Assembly: GCA_905182575.1 (NCBI GenBank)
Contig: CAJJCA010000027.1
Location: 1 to 34,847, forward strand
Direction: 5' to 3'
DNA length: 34,847 nt
DNA from: an uncultured Flavobacteriaceae bacterium
GTDB lineage: Bacteria; Bacteroidota; Bacteroidia; Flavobacteriales; Flavobacteriaceae
Positions 1 to 9,666 of this stretch are shown piece by piece. Position 1 is the first letter of the stretch; each line of letters begins with the position of its first letter. The translations under genes and the position numbers were made by a program. The notes under the pieces are model-generated. The model was given only the letters and a program-made list of their open reading frames with translations, made no database searches and was not told the origin of the DNA.

Positions 1-1
1 A

Positions 2-226
2 GGTAGAAAAGAAGGAGAATACAGCTTTGTTTATATTCAAAGTCAAGTATTTAAGGGTTATGGTTATTTTGAATTAAATTATCAAATTAATACCCTAAAT
101 AAATTGACTAAAAGGATGATTTCAATAGAAGACAACTCGGATTGTAAAGCTTTAGTGATGTCATTCATCTCCAAGAAAAAATACAGAAAATTAATACCTT
201 TGAACAAAGAGGAGTTTGAAAAATAG
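2..226 (+). CDS. C-terminal end of an exonuclease-domain (DNA polymerase III epsilon-like) protein, partial
   Basis: An open frame enters from the left edge and stops at TAG 224-226, giving about 74 residues. The tail contains the segments GRKEGEYSFVYI and FKGYGYFELNYQIN. These resemble my recollection of the C-terminus of the flavobacterial fusion of an epsilon-type 3'-5' exonuclease with a UvrC/GIY-YIG-like part, where a line such as 'GR..GE.s.v.i....y.GyGy.' precedes the end. No catalytic residue of the exonuclease lies in the window, so the assignment rests on this tail alone. It is followed by a 35-base gap and the ion channel gene on the same strand. Moderate to low certainty on function; that it is coding is well supported by composition and length. 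Confidence 0.5.
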   Translation, partial: GRKEGEYSFVYIQSQVFKGYGYFELNYQINTLNKLTKRMISIEDNSDCKALVMSFISKKKYRKLIPLNKEEFEK

Positions 227-261
227 TTTTTTTTCCCTAAATTCATTTTAAATAAAAAGTT

Positions 262-1081
262 TTGAAGAAAAAAAGTTGGAGACACCGTTTACATGAAATA
301 ATCTATGAAGCCGACACTCCTGCTGGAAAAGCGTTTGATCTTATTCTCCTAATATTCATTCTACTAAGTGTTATTTTAGTAGCCCTCGAAAGTGTTGATT
401 GGATTGATCAAGAATATCACTCAGTACTCAATTTAGCGGAATGGTTTATCACAATTCTTTTTACCATTGAATACCTTACTTCGTGTCATTTCAATTAAAA
501 AACCTTCTGTCTATATTTTTAGTTTTTACGGAATTATTGACCTTGTTTCTACCCTGCCAAAATATCTTTCATTATTTTTCTTCGGGACACAATCTTTGGT
601 AACCTTAAGAGCTTTAAGACTTCTAAGAATATTTAGAATTTTGAAACTCACCCGTTACATAGGAGAATCAAACAGTTTAGCTAAAGCAATGTCTGCCAGT
701 AAAACAAAAATCTTGGTTTTCATGTTTGGCGTTGTAATTCTGTGTGTGATTTTTGGATCATTAATGTACATGATTGAAAGTGACGAAAGTGGCTTTAGTA
801 GCATCCCTAGAAGTATCTATTGGTGTATTGTTACTTTAACGACAGTTGGTTATGGCGATATCGCACCCACAAGTCCTTTAGGACAATTTATTGCCTCAGT
901 CATTATGATCCTAGGTTATGGCATCATCGCTGTTCCTACAGGAATTGTTTCTGCGGAGTTTGCCCAACAGAACATGAGAGTTGAGAAAAACACCCAAGCT
1001 TGTCCCAATTGTATGACAGCTGAACATAAAGATGATGCTTTGTATTGTCATAATTGTGGTGAAATTCTTAATGATGTCTAA
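262..1081 (+). CDS. Voltage-gated-type potassium channel (ion transporter) with C-terminal zinc ribbon; one frameshift
   Basis: Six-transmembrane cation channel of the bacterial Kv family, inner membrane, about 272 residues once repaired. Visible in order: S1 (about residues 22-42), S2 (56-76), S3, an arginine/lysine-rich S4 voltage-sensor helix ([18 protein letters not shown]), S5, the selectivity filter TTVGYGD near residue 195, and S6. After S6 comes a short cytoplasmic tail with two CxxC pairs (CPNC...CHNC) forming a zinc ribbon. The start is TTG at 262, the first start in the frame. The frame breaks near 477-480, where removing one C from TACC joins ...FTIEY to LLRVISIKK without loss. 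The stop codon overlaps the start of miaA. K+ selectivity is inferred from GYGD. Voltage gating is likely from S4 but not proven. Confidence 0.85.
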
Positions 1082-1942
1082 AAAAGTATTAATCTATGTT
1101 GCAGGACCAACAGCTGTAGGAAAAACTACTTATAGCATAAAGCTCGCAAAAGAGTTAAATACTGAAATAATTTCCTGTGACTCGCGTCAGTGTTACAAAG
1201 AAATGAAAATAGGTACCGCCGTCCCCTCCTCAAGAAGAGCTTAATGAAGTTCCGCATCATTTTATTCAACATAAAAGTATTTTTGAATCTTATGGTGCTG
1301 GAGATTTTGAAAGAGAAGCACTTATTCTTTTACAAGAACTCTTTAAAACAAAAGACAATGTCGTAATGGTTGGTGGTTCAGGGCTTTATGCCAAAGCTCT
1401 AATGGAAGGACTGGACCAATTTCCTTTAGTAAACGAAACAGCTAAAAACACCATTGCTACCGCTCACAATCTAAATGGAATTGAAGGTCTACAGCAACTG
1501 CTTTTCGAGAAAGATCCTGAATATTACAATAAAGTAGACCTCAATAATCCTCGACGTTTGATTAGAGCATTAGAAGTCTGTGAAACTTCAGGAGAAACCT
1601 ACTCTAGTTTTTTAAATCAACCCAAAGAAGAACGTCCTTTCGAATCAAAAACAATTTTGTTGCATCTTCCAAGACCTGTATTGTATGATCGAATAAACTC
1701 GAGGGTTGATGAAATGATTAAAATGGGCCTTCGTGAAGAAGCTGAGAAACTCTATTCAAACAAAGATTTAAAATCTCTTCAAACAGTTGGATATAAAGAA
1801 TGGTTTCAGTTTTTTGACAGAAAAATCTCACTTTGAAGAAGTAACAGAAGAAATTAAAAAAAATACGCGACACTATGCTAAAAGACAGATAACATGGAAC
1901 AAACAGCTGTCTGTTAGTGATTTAACAAATAGATTTATTTAG
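1071..1942 (+). CDS. miaA: tRNA dimethylallyltransferase; two frameshifts
   Basis: Transfers the dimethylallyl group from DMAPP to A37 of tRNAs that read UNN codons (i6A37). The P-loop GPTAVGKT lies at the N-terminus (about residues 11-18), followed by the substrate-recognition motif [36 protein letters not shown] and QTVGYKE are the other family blocks, and [10 protein letters not shown] is the C-terminal signature. Start is ATG 1071 or 1074, overlapping the channel stop by about 10 bases, which suggests translational coupling. Two one-base insertions break the gene: an extra C in the run near 1214-1217, and an extra A near 1827-1831. With both removed the protein runs to TAG 1940-1942, about 290 residues, the normal flavobacterial length. 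Confidence 0.92.
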
Positions 1943-1963
1943 TTACAATGAAAGAGAATAAAG

Positions 1964-1990
1964 AAGCTTAATTATGTAAATCTTAAGCTT
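1964..1990. terminator. Inverted repeat after miaA, candidate terminator
   Basis: Perfect 8-base arms AAGCTTAA (1964-1971) and TTAAGCTT (1983-1990) with an 11-base loop, followed by AATTTTACTT. It sits in the 76-base gap between the miaA stop and the start of the lipoprotein hydrolase. The arms are AT-rich and the T-run is short, so terminator activity is only a suggestion. It could also be an operator for the downstream gene. Confidence 0.3.
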
Positions 1991-2018
1991 AATTTTACTT
2001 CTATAAATTATACCTACC

Positions 2019-3222
2019 GTGAAAACCCTTAAGTTTTTAGCATTACTTCTATTAATCACAAATTGTTCCAAAAGCGATGAAACCAATGGGTCTACCCCTG
2101 TTGTAAATAATAAATATTTAATCTCTTCGGAGTTTTTAAGATCTCACAGTGCCAATGGCTTAGCACTTGTTGCAGGTGCATTTATCTCATTAAGCGATTT
2201 GTCAGATCCCCTCAAAAATATTGAAGCTTACAAAATAAAATACAAAACTACAGATATAGATGGAAGTGAAATTGAGGCCTCAGGCGTTGTTTTTGTTCCT
2301 CAAGGTGATGCCGAAATGCCTATTGTATCCTATCAGCATGGTACTATTTCTGACAATGATAATGCCCCTTCAAATGTTGAAAGCTTAGGGAATGATGAAT
2401 ATACTATAATGGCAGTATTTTCAAGTTTTGGATTTGTGGTCTCTATGCCTGATTATATTGGTTATGGTGCTTCAGTTGCTTCTGAGCATCCTTATGAACA
2501 CGGTAAATAGCCTTGGTTCAACAAGTTATGACATGCTAAAAGCAACCAAGGAATTTTTGACTAATGAAGAAGTAAAAGCCAATAACAAACTTTTTTTGTT
2601 GGGTTATTCAGAAGGTGGTTATGCGACACTAGCACTTCAAAAATATCTTGAAGACAAAGGTGATCTTTCAATTACGCATTCGCTCCCAGGTGCAGGAGCT
2701 TATAATAAAACTGAATTTTCTAAAAACATCGATCTAACTAAGACATTGAACTTCCGCACATGGCTAATTATCTTTGGGTATTGTATACTTATAATAGAAT
2801 TTATGAGAACTTAAGAAGGCCTTGGAGTGATTACGTTTTAGCACCTTATGCTGAAGTATTAACAAACATTAATTCGAAGGACATCACCCAAATTAGTCTA
2901 GATAAATTTGAAACCAATATAGATATTATTTACTTCAGATTTTTTGAAAAACTTAAATGACGGAACAGATGAAGCGTTTTTAAGCGCATTGTCTGACAAC
3001 GACCTTTTAGATTGGACTCCCATTGCACCTATCACTTTTTACCATGGAACGGAAGATCAATTCGTTTATCCATTAAATTCAATTTCAGCAGCAGCAACAT
3101 TAAAAGAAAAAAGTACGGAGGTAACATATGTCCCCATGGAAGGGGAAAATCATTTCACTGGATCTATAGAATATTTTAAAAGAGTTCGAATTAAAATTAA
3201 CGTGATTTTATCAGGCAATTGA
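2019..3222 (+). CDS. Alpha/beta-hydrolase (secretory-lipase/prolyl-oligopeptidase-like) lipoprotein; three frameshifts
   Basis: Starts at GTG 2019 with a lipoprotein signal ([16 protein letters not shown]; lipidated Cys at residue 16), so the enzyme is probably anchored in the outer membrane or periplasm. The nucleophile elbow is GYSEGG (near 2600), preceded by a GYG oxyanion-type segment (DYIGYGAS). The acid is probably the Asp in YHGTEDQF (near 3050) and the His is in EGENHF (near 3150). Overall about 400 residues, as in bacterial relatives of secretory lipases. One-base errors break it near 2502 (extra G), 2752 (missing C) and 2930 (extra T). The last residues before the stop, which overlaps the convergent purC stop by 12 bases, look less family-like, so a further indel near 3195 is possible. 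The substrate (an ester) is not predictable. Confidence 0.75.
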
Positions 3223-4165
3223 ATTCAAATATTCAAGTACATTACTTTGGATGCGTTTCTGGATATTATCGATTGGAGCTTTAACAAAGATTTCTCCAGT
3301 GATTTTTTCATACAATTCAATATAACGATCCGAAACAGATTGAATGTATTCGTCACTCATGTGAGGTGTATTCTGTCCCTCAAGGCCCTGAAAGCCATTT
3401 GAAATAAGCCATTGACGCACAAACTCCTTGGAGAGTTGTTTTTGTGCTTTTCACCTTTAGCCTGTCTCTGCTCATAACCTTCTTGGTAAAAATATCTTGA
3501 AGAGTCTGGCGTGTGAATTTCATCTATAAGTACTATTTTACCCTCCTTTGTTTTGCCAAATTCATATTTTGTATCTACTAATAATCAGCCCCTGTTTTTG
3601 AGCAATTTCTGTCCCTCTTTGAAAAAGAGCACGTGTATATTTTTCTAATTGTAGGTAGTCTTTCTCATTAACAATACCTTTTGCTATGATCTCTTCCTTA
3701 GATATATCTTCATCATGTCCCTCTTCCGCTTTGGTTGCAGGCGTAATGATTGGATGTGGAAAAGGATCATTTTCTATCATACCCTCTGGCATATCAACGC
3801 CACACAAGATTCTCTTACCCAATTTATATTCTCTAGCAGCATGTCCAGACATATAACCTCTAATAACCATTTCAACTTTAAAAGGATCACACATTTTTCC
3901 AACGGCAACGTTTGGATCGGGTGTCGCAATTAACCAGTTGGGGACGATGTCAGCAGTAGCTTCCCATCATTTGCGTCGCGATTTGATTCAAAATTTGCCC
4001 TTTAAATGGAATCCCTTTTGGCATTACAACGTCGAAAGCGGAAAGGCGATCAGTGGCAACCATAACTAAAAGGTCATTTTCAAGGCTGTAGACCTCTCTA
4101 ACTTTTCCAGTATATTTTGATTTTTGTTTAGGAAACGTAAAATTAGAACTTGTGATAGTGTTCAT
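3211..4165 (-). CDS. purC: Phosphoribosylaminoimidazole-succinocarboxamide synthase (SAICAR synthetase); three frameshifts
   Basis: Purine biosynthesis step 7: CAIR + aspartate + ATP to SAICAR, cytoplasmic. N-terminal [15 protein letters not shown] is the ATP-binding signature; [42 protein letters not shown] and [13 protein letters not shown] are conserved blocks of the long (about 317-residue) Bacteroidota form. Start ATG 4165 lies 10 bases after the phoH stop, so phoH-purC is probably one transcript. Breaks: near 3957 (extra base before ATADIVPNW), near 3582 (extra base before LVDTKYEF) and near 3445 (extra base before LSKEFV). Correcting all three gives one continuous enzyme, and since purC is normally required for growth without purines, read error is the simplest cause. 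Confidence 0.93.
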
Positions 4166-4174
4166 TGTAGAAAT

Positions 4175-5127
4175 TTAGTTTGTGTGCTCGATGTGTTTGT
4201 AAGCGTCAATTACCTTTTTAACCAATGGGTGTCTAATTACATCCTTTTCGTCTAAGGTCGCAATTCCAATGCCTTTTGTTTCTTTTAAAATTAAAAGCGC
4301 TTCTTTAAGTCCCGAAATCACTCTTCGCGGTAAATCGATTTGTCCGGGATCACCGGTTATAATAAATCTAGCATTACGTCCCATCCTTGTTAAAAACATT
4401 TTCATTTGAGCATGGGTGGTGTTTTGAGCCTCATCCAAAATCACAAAAGCATTGTCTAGGGTTCGTCCCCGCATAAATGCCAAAGGTGCAATTTGAATAA
4501 TTCCATTTTCTATGTGAGCGCTCAGCTTCTCGGCAGGTATCATGTCTCGAAGTGCATCATATAGTGGCTGCATGTAAGGGTCAAGTTTTTCTTTAAGATC
4601 TCCTGGAAGAAAGCCGAGGTTTTCTCCTGCTTCAACGGCAGGACGTGTCAAGATAATTCGCTTTACTTCTTTTTCTTTTAAAGCCTTAACAGCAAGGGCA
4701 ACTGCTGTATAGGTTTTACCCGTTCCAGCCGGACCGATGGCAAAAACCATGTCGTTCTCATTGGCAAGGGTTACTAGTTTTTGTTGGTTATGGGTCTGGG
4801 CTTTTATCAATTTTCCACTTACACCATGAACGATAAAAGGGTCATTTCCGCTTCCTAAATCATAGTCACTCTTGTCATGTGCGGTTACAACCCTTTCGAT
4901 AACTTCGTCTGTTAAACTGTTATATTTCCCAAAATGCGTAATCAACATATTGATACGCTTTTCAAACTCTTCTAATACTTCTTCTTCACCAAATGCCTTT
5001 AAGGTATTTCCCCGGGCTACAACTTTAAGTTTGGGAAAAAACCCTCGAATTTTACAATGTGTGTGTTTTGTTCTCCAAAAAATTCTTGGGAATTCACATC
5101 TGTCAGGTCAATTTTTATCTCATTCAA
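4175..5127 (-). CDS. phoH: PhoH-family ATPase (PhoH-like, YbeZ type); one frameshift
   Basis: Cytoplasmic P-loop ATPase of the PhoH/YbeZ family, which works with RNA-processing factors such as YbeY. Walker A is GPAGTGKT, Walker B FVILDEAQNTT; RMGRNARFIITGDPGQIDLP is the sensor region. An N-terminal KH-like segment (EEVLEEFEKRINMLI) precedes the ATPase. The intact ATG-started frame begins at 4948, but the family N-terminus is readable upstream: from TTG 5127 one reads NEIKIDLTDVNSQEFFG and then, after one missing base near 5038, FFPKLKVVARGNTLKAFG. That gives about 317 residues, the usual length. purC follows 10 bases downstream. Confidence 0.9.
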
Positions 5128-5212
5128 AGGTTTCTCAGTTAAAAAGATTTAATTTTGTTTATGGTATCTTTATTAATATTCAAATTTAAATAATTTTTAG
5201 AATTAAACTCCT

Positions 5213-6043
5213 ATGCCAATAGTAACTTTACTTACCGATTTTGGAAATAAAGATTACTTTGTTGCTGCAGTTAAAGGTGCCATAATTAATGAGGTTGAAA
5301 ACCCTTTAATTATTGATATAACCCATGAAATACAACCTTACAATCATACACAAGCTGCCTATGTATTAAAAAATGCTTTTAGATCATTTCCGGAAGGCTC
5401 AATTCACATTATAGGCGTTGAATCTGAAAAAACTCCGGAAAACAAACACATTGCCATGCTTTTTGAAGGTCACTATTTTATAGGAGCTGACAATGGAATA
5501 TTGTCAATGATCAGAGAGAATTTCAATGCTAAAAAAATCGTTGAAATCAATATCCATCAAAATGTTACCACGACATTTCCTGTTTTGGACATCTTCGTTA
5601 AAGTTGCAGCGCATATTTCTCGAAAAGGACAACTGGAAGTTATTGGTAAATCTACAAAAGTCATCAAAGAACTTACCAACGTTAATCCTGTTGTTAATAA
5701 TAAAGGTGACCAAATCGTGGGAAGTGTAATCTATGTTGACAACTATGGTAATGTAATTACCAATATTACCCGTAAATTATTTCAAGAAGTTGGAAAGTCA
5801 AGAGCTTTTACCATCTTTGCTAGAAATATTAAATTCAAAAAAGTGGCAGAAACCTATGGAGAAGCGATCGACTTTTCTATTCCAAAGGAAAAGCGTGATG
5901 AAGATGGAAAGAAAATTGCACTTTTTAATTCTGCAGATCATTTAGAATTAGCGATATATAAGAGTAATCCTCAAACTGTTGGAAGTGCCTATTCCCTTTT
6001 TGGACTTGAATATCGAGAGGCCGTAACCGTTAATTTCGAATAG
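5213..6043 (+). CDS. S-adenosyl-L-methionine hydroxide adenosyltransferase (DUF62 family)
   Basis: Intact, 276 residues. Members of this family (related to the fluorinase/chlorinase fold) hydrolyse SAM to adenosine and methionine. Family landmarks: N-terminal LLTDFGNKDYFVAAVKG, DITHEIQPYN, the GADNGI block, and the C-terminal-domain block VDNYGNVITNI. Flavobacterial homologues commonly sit just before gldF, as here (2-base gap), so it is likely co-transcribed with gldF-gldG. The reaction is known for archaeal and bacterial family members; why it travels with gliding genes is unknown. Confidence 0.88.
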   Translation: MPIVTLLTDFGNKDYFVAAVKGAIINEVENPLIIDITHEIQPYNHTQAAYVLKNAFRSFPEGSIHIIGVESEKTPENKHIAMLFEGHYFIGADNGILSMIRENFNAKKIVEINIHQNVTTTFPVLDIFVKVAAHISRKGQLEVIGKSTKVIKELTNVNPVVNNKGDQIVGSVIYVDNYGNVITNITRKLFQEVGKSRAFTIFARNIKFKKVAETYGEAIDFSIPKEKRDEDGKKIALFNSADHLELAIYKSNPQTVGSAYSLFGLEYREAVTVNFE

Positions 6044-6045
6044 TT

Positions 6046-6777
6046 ATGTGGGCCATTGCAAAAAAAGAATTGAATTTATTTTTTAGCAGTGCTATTGGTT
6101 ACCTAACCCTAGGATTGTTTCTTACGATAAGTACTTTATTCGTTTGGTTTTTTGACACAGAGTTTAATGCCTTTAATTCAGGGTTTGCGGATATGAATGT
6201 ATTTTTCACGCTCGCTCCATGGCTATTGATGTTTTTGATTCCAGCAATTTGCATGCGGAGTTTCTCTGATGAGATTCGTTCGGGCACTTTAGAGCTTTTA
6301 TTGACTAAACCTATTGGTTTATGGAATTTGGTTATTGGTAAATTCCTTGGCGGATTCTTTTTACTTCTTTTCGCACTTCTTCCAACACTTGTATATTTTA
6401 TTGCCATTAATGAATTAAAAGTAGACAATGTATCGGTTGATTGGGGAAGTACTTTCTCCGGCTATATTGGTCTCCTTTTTTTAAGTTCTGGATTCCTATC
6501 TATATCCATTTTTTCTTCCCTCCTCTCCCGAAACCAAGTAACAGGGTATCTTGTAGCAATTCTTATTAGTTTTTTTCAGTTTTATATGTGGAGCGGAATC
6601 GCTGACCTTTCCCATGATGCGTTAGTTTACGACATCATCAATGAAATTGGAATGCAGGAACATTATTACAGCATGAGTTTAGGAGTAATTGCGATAAAAG
6701 ACCTAATTTACTTTATTGGTTTAAACTCCTTTTTCCTTTATTCCTGTACGTTTTTATTAAAACAAATTAAAAGATAA
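6046..6777 (+). CDS. gldF: Gliding motility ABC transporter permease GldF
   Basis: Intact 243-residue polytopic inner-membrane protein with about six hydrophobic helices. It matches the ABC-2-type permease family, with the characteristic N-terminal MWAIAKKELNLFFSSAIGYL and the block RSGTLELLLTKPI. In Flavobacterium johnsoniae GldF works with GldG and the ATPase GldA and is needed for gliding. No gldA is present in this window. The gene starts 2 bases after the upstream stop, and gldG starts 7 bases after its stop, so the three genes form an operon. Confidence 0.93.
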   Translation: MWAIAKKELNLFFSSAIGYLTLGLFLTISTLFVWFFDTEFNAFNSGFADMNVFFTLAPWLLMFLIPAICMRSFSDEIRSGTLELLLTKPIGLWNLVIGKFLGGFFLLLFALLPTLVYFIAINELKVDNVSVDWGSTFSGYIGLLFLSSGFLSISIFSSLLSRNQVTGYLVAILISFFQFYMWSGIADLSHDALVYDIINEIGMQEHYYSMSLGVIAIKDLIYFIGLNSFFLYSCTFLLKQIKR

Positions 6778-6784
6778 CATTCAT

Positions 6785-8444
6785 TTGAAAAATCTATATC
6801 CTCTTTTAAAAACGTTGATAATCATTATTGTTTTGGTGGTAATAGGACAATGGATTAACCTTCGTTATGATTTAACTAAAAATCAACGCTACACTCTTTC
6901 AAATGTAAAATCGTATTTGTTAAAAAATATTGATCAATTTTAAAAATCGATATTTTTTTGGAGGGAAAGCTTCCCGCAGAATTTCTGAGACTGAGACAAG
7001 AAGTCTCTGAGATGGTTAAAAGCTTTCAACAACATACGGATCAAATTGTATATGAATACATTGATCCTTTTGAAGGTGCTAAAGACACCAACAGTTTGGT
7101 TGATGAAATGAAAAGCTTTGGAATTACCCCAGAATACATTGTCCAAAATCAAAGTCAAGGAGTTGAGCAAACGGTCGTATTCCCTTGGGCAATGGTAAAT
7201 GATGGCAAAAGAACAATGCTGATTCCTTTGATTCAGAAGAATTTGGGAGACAATAAACAGCAAAAAATAAACCGATCAATTGAACATCTTGAGTTTCAAT
7301 TCTATGACGCGCTATACAAATTGGCGCAAAAAAAGAAAGAAACGATTGCTGTCCTGACTTCCCATGGTGCATCTAAGGACATTGTGGTAGCAGATTTCAT
7401 GAGGAGTTTACAACCCTACTATCAGTTGGCCGCTTTTGATTTAAAAGCCTTAAAAAATGAACCTGAAAAAACAATTGAAAACCTTAATCGATTTAAGATG
7501 TTAATTGTCTCAAACCCAACAAAGGCTTTCACTAACGAAGAAAAATATCTTTTAGATCAATACACATTGCAAGGAGGAAAAAGCATGTGGATGATCAACC
7601 CAACCTCAATCAATCGTGACAGCCTATTTGATATAAGTGGAAAATCAATTGCGGTTTCAAAAAAGTACAATCTTGGTGATCTTTTTTTTAAATACGGTTT
7701 AAAATATAGAAAATGACTTAATAAAAGCAAAGTACATAGCACCTATAGTTTTGGTAAATGGGGAACAAAACAATTCGCAATATCTTCCTATGCCCTGGAC
7801 CTATTATGGATTACCACTCCCTAATAAAAATCATCCGATTGGAAAAAGTGCGGGAAATGTATTACTTCAATTCCCTTCTTCAATTGATACTTTAAAAAAT
7901 AATATAAAAAAGACGATCTTATTAAAAAGCTCTGCTTTTACAAAAATAGTTAAAACTCCAGTAACTGTTTACCTAAGTGAAGCTGCAGAAAAATTGATTC
8001 CCTCTGAATTTAATGAGCCTTCGCGAAATCGTTGCAGTTTTATTAAAAGGAAAATTCAATTCTGCTTTTAACAACCGAATAAAGCCCGTTTTGCTGATGC
8101 GTGCTTCAGCAAAGGCGCAAGTGAGATTATTGTCGTTGCAGATGGTAATATTGCTGAAAATCAAGTCGATAAAGGCAGTCCACTGGAATTAGGTTTTGAC
8201 AAATGGACCAATAATTTCTATGCAAACAAAGTTTTCTTGCAAAACTGTGTTCATTATTTAATGGGTAACTCCCCCCTACTAGAGATTCGTAATAAGGAAG
8301 TTGAAATTAGTTTTTTAGATCCTAAAAAAGTTGCAAATCAAGAAAGTTTATGGAAAGTCTCAATGTTAGTTTTACCCCTAATCTTACTTGCTATTTTTAG
8401 GTTTTATTTTATTTAGATATCGAACAAATAAATTTGGTCAATAA
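6785..8444 (+). CDS. gldG: Gliding motility ABC transporter substrate-binding-like protein GldG; several frameshifts
   Basis: TTG start at 6785 gives an N-terminal membrane anchor (LLKTLIIIIVLVVIGQW) followed by LRYDLTKNQRYTLS, typical of GldG. The large periplasmic part includes YIDPFEGAKD, TVVFPWAMVND, IAVLTSHGAS, and near the end GSPLELGFDKWTNNFY and NCVHYLMGN, all strong GldG blocks. A C-terminal membrane helix and basic tail follow. One-base errors: missing T near 6940, extra T near 7705, an indel near 8020, another within 8070-8090, and a missing T near 8395 that hides the true tail ILFRYRTNKFGQ ending at TAA 8442-8444. Repaired length is about 550 residues, normal for GldG. Third gene of the SAM hydrolase-gldF-gldG operon. 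Confidence 0.88.
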
Positions 8445-8483
8445 CTTTTTATAAGTTCATTTCAATATGATTTGCTTAAACTT

Positions 8484-8491
8484 TATATTTG
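8484..8491 (+). promoter_or_regulatory. Candidate Bacteroidota -7 box upstream of dnaN
   Basis: TATATTTG matches the TAnnTTTG consensus of Bacteroidota sigma-A promoters and lies 22 bases before the dnaN ATG. No clean TTTG -33 box is visible at the expected spacing (TTTC at about 8457 is the nearest). Confidence 0.4.
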
Positions 8492-8513
8492 ATTAAAATT
8501 ATACACTTCTGAT

Positions 8514-9633
8514 ATGAAATTTATTGTTTCCAGTGATACATTATTGAAAGAACTTCAGGTTTTAGGAGGAATTATTAACACCTCAAATACTTTACCGATT
8601 TTAGATAATTTTCTATTTGATCTAAACGCCAACCAACTGATCCTGACTGCCTCAGATTTAGAGACTTCTATGTCATCTTCAATTGTGGTAGAATCTGAAG
8701 ACTCTGGTGCAATCGCATTGCCGGCGAGGTTACTTTTAGATACTTTAAAAACATTTCCTGAACAACCTTTAACTTTTGTCAAAACGGACAAACATACGGT
8801 CGAAATCAGTGCAAACAACGGAAAGTATGCTGTTGCTTATGTTGAAGGAGAAGATTTCCCTAAAGCAGCCCAGGTTAAAGACCCTACCACCACAAAAATA
8901 ATTGGGGATGTTCTCGCTACGGCAATCAATGCAACTTTATTTGCTTCAGGAAACGACGATTTAAGACCTGTCATGAGTGGTGTTTTCTTTCAATTCAGCA
9001 CAACAGATTTAACTTTTGTTGCGACAGATGCGCATAAATTAGTTAAATATTCTCGTAAGGATCTTGCTGCTGATAGCAATGCTGATTTTATCATGCCTAA
9101 AAAACCATTACAACTTTTAAAAGTTATTCTTCAAGGAGTTGAAGAAGATGTTGTGATTGAATACAATGAAACCAATGCTGAGTTTAGTTTTGGCAACAAA
9201 CGTTTAACTTGTCGATTGGTCGATGGCAAATATCCAAATTATGATGCGGTTATTCCCAAGGAGAACCCTAACGTAATGCAAATTAATCGTTCAAGTTTTC
9301 TTAACTCTTTAAGAAGGGTGAGTATTTTTTCTAATAAAACAACCCATCAGGTTCGATTGAAAATTGCAGGAGCAGAACTTCAAGTATCTGCTGAAGACTT
9401 TGACTATAGCAACAAAGCAGAAGAAAGATTAAATTGTGAATATCAGGGAGATGACCTTCAAATTGGTTTCAACTCTAGGTTTATAATCGAAATGTTGAAC
9501 AACATGACGTGTGATGAAATCAAGCTTTCCATGTCACTTCCAAACCGAGCAGGAATAATAACGCCTTTTGGATCATACCGAGGAAGGTGAAGACATTACG
9601 ATGTTAGTGATGCCAGTGATGCTAAATGAATAA
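8514..9633 (+). CDS. dnaN: DNA polymerase III subunit beta (sliding clamp); one frameshift near the end
   Basis: Clamps the replicative polymerase to DNA as a ring-shaped dimer. N-terminal FIVSSDTLLKELQVLGGII and the three clamp domains are present: SGVFFQF...VATDAHKLV, CRLVDGKYPNYDAVIP (clamp motif) and C-terminal MLVMPVMLN (the conserved MPM-like end). Starts at ATG 8514. Near 9563 an extra T in TTTT truncates the frame as ...FGSYRGR. Removing it gives PLDHTEEGEDITMLVMPVMLNE with TAA at 9631-9633, 372 residues. The C-terminal residues form the partner-binding pocket, so the truncated version would be defective; a sequencing error is far likelier. It stands apart from dnaA here. Confidence 0.95.
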
Positions 9634-9666
9634 TCTTTTAATTAATACTTTTAAAAAATTATTAGT

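Noticed and set aside
82-285. Open frame on the minus strand at the left edge
   Set aside because: Lies opposite the exonuclease tail and the gap after it; low-complexity composition with no recognisable domain.
4872-5189. Plus-strand open frame of 105 codons
   Set aside because: Shadow of the phoH N-terminus on the other strand, where a clear family sequence is readable.
6099-6428. Minus-strand open frame opposite gldF
   Set aside because: No start context or family likeness; gldF itself is intact.
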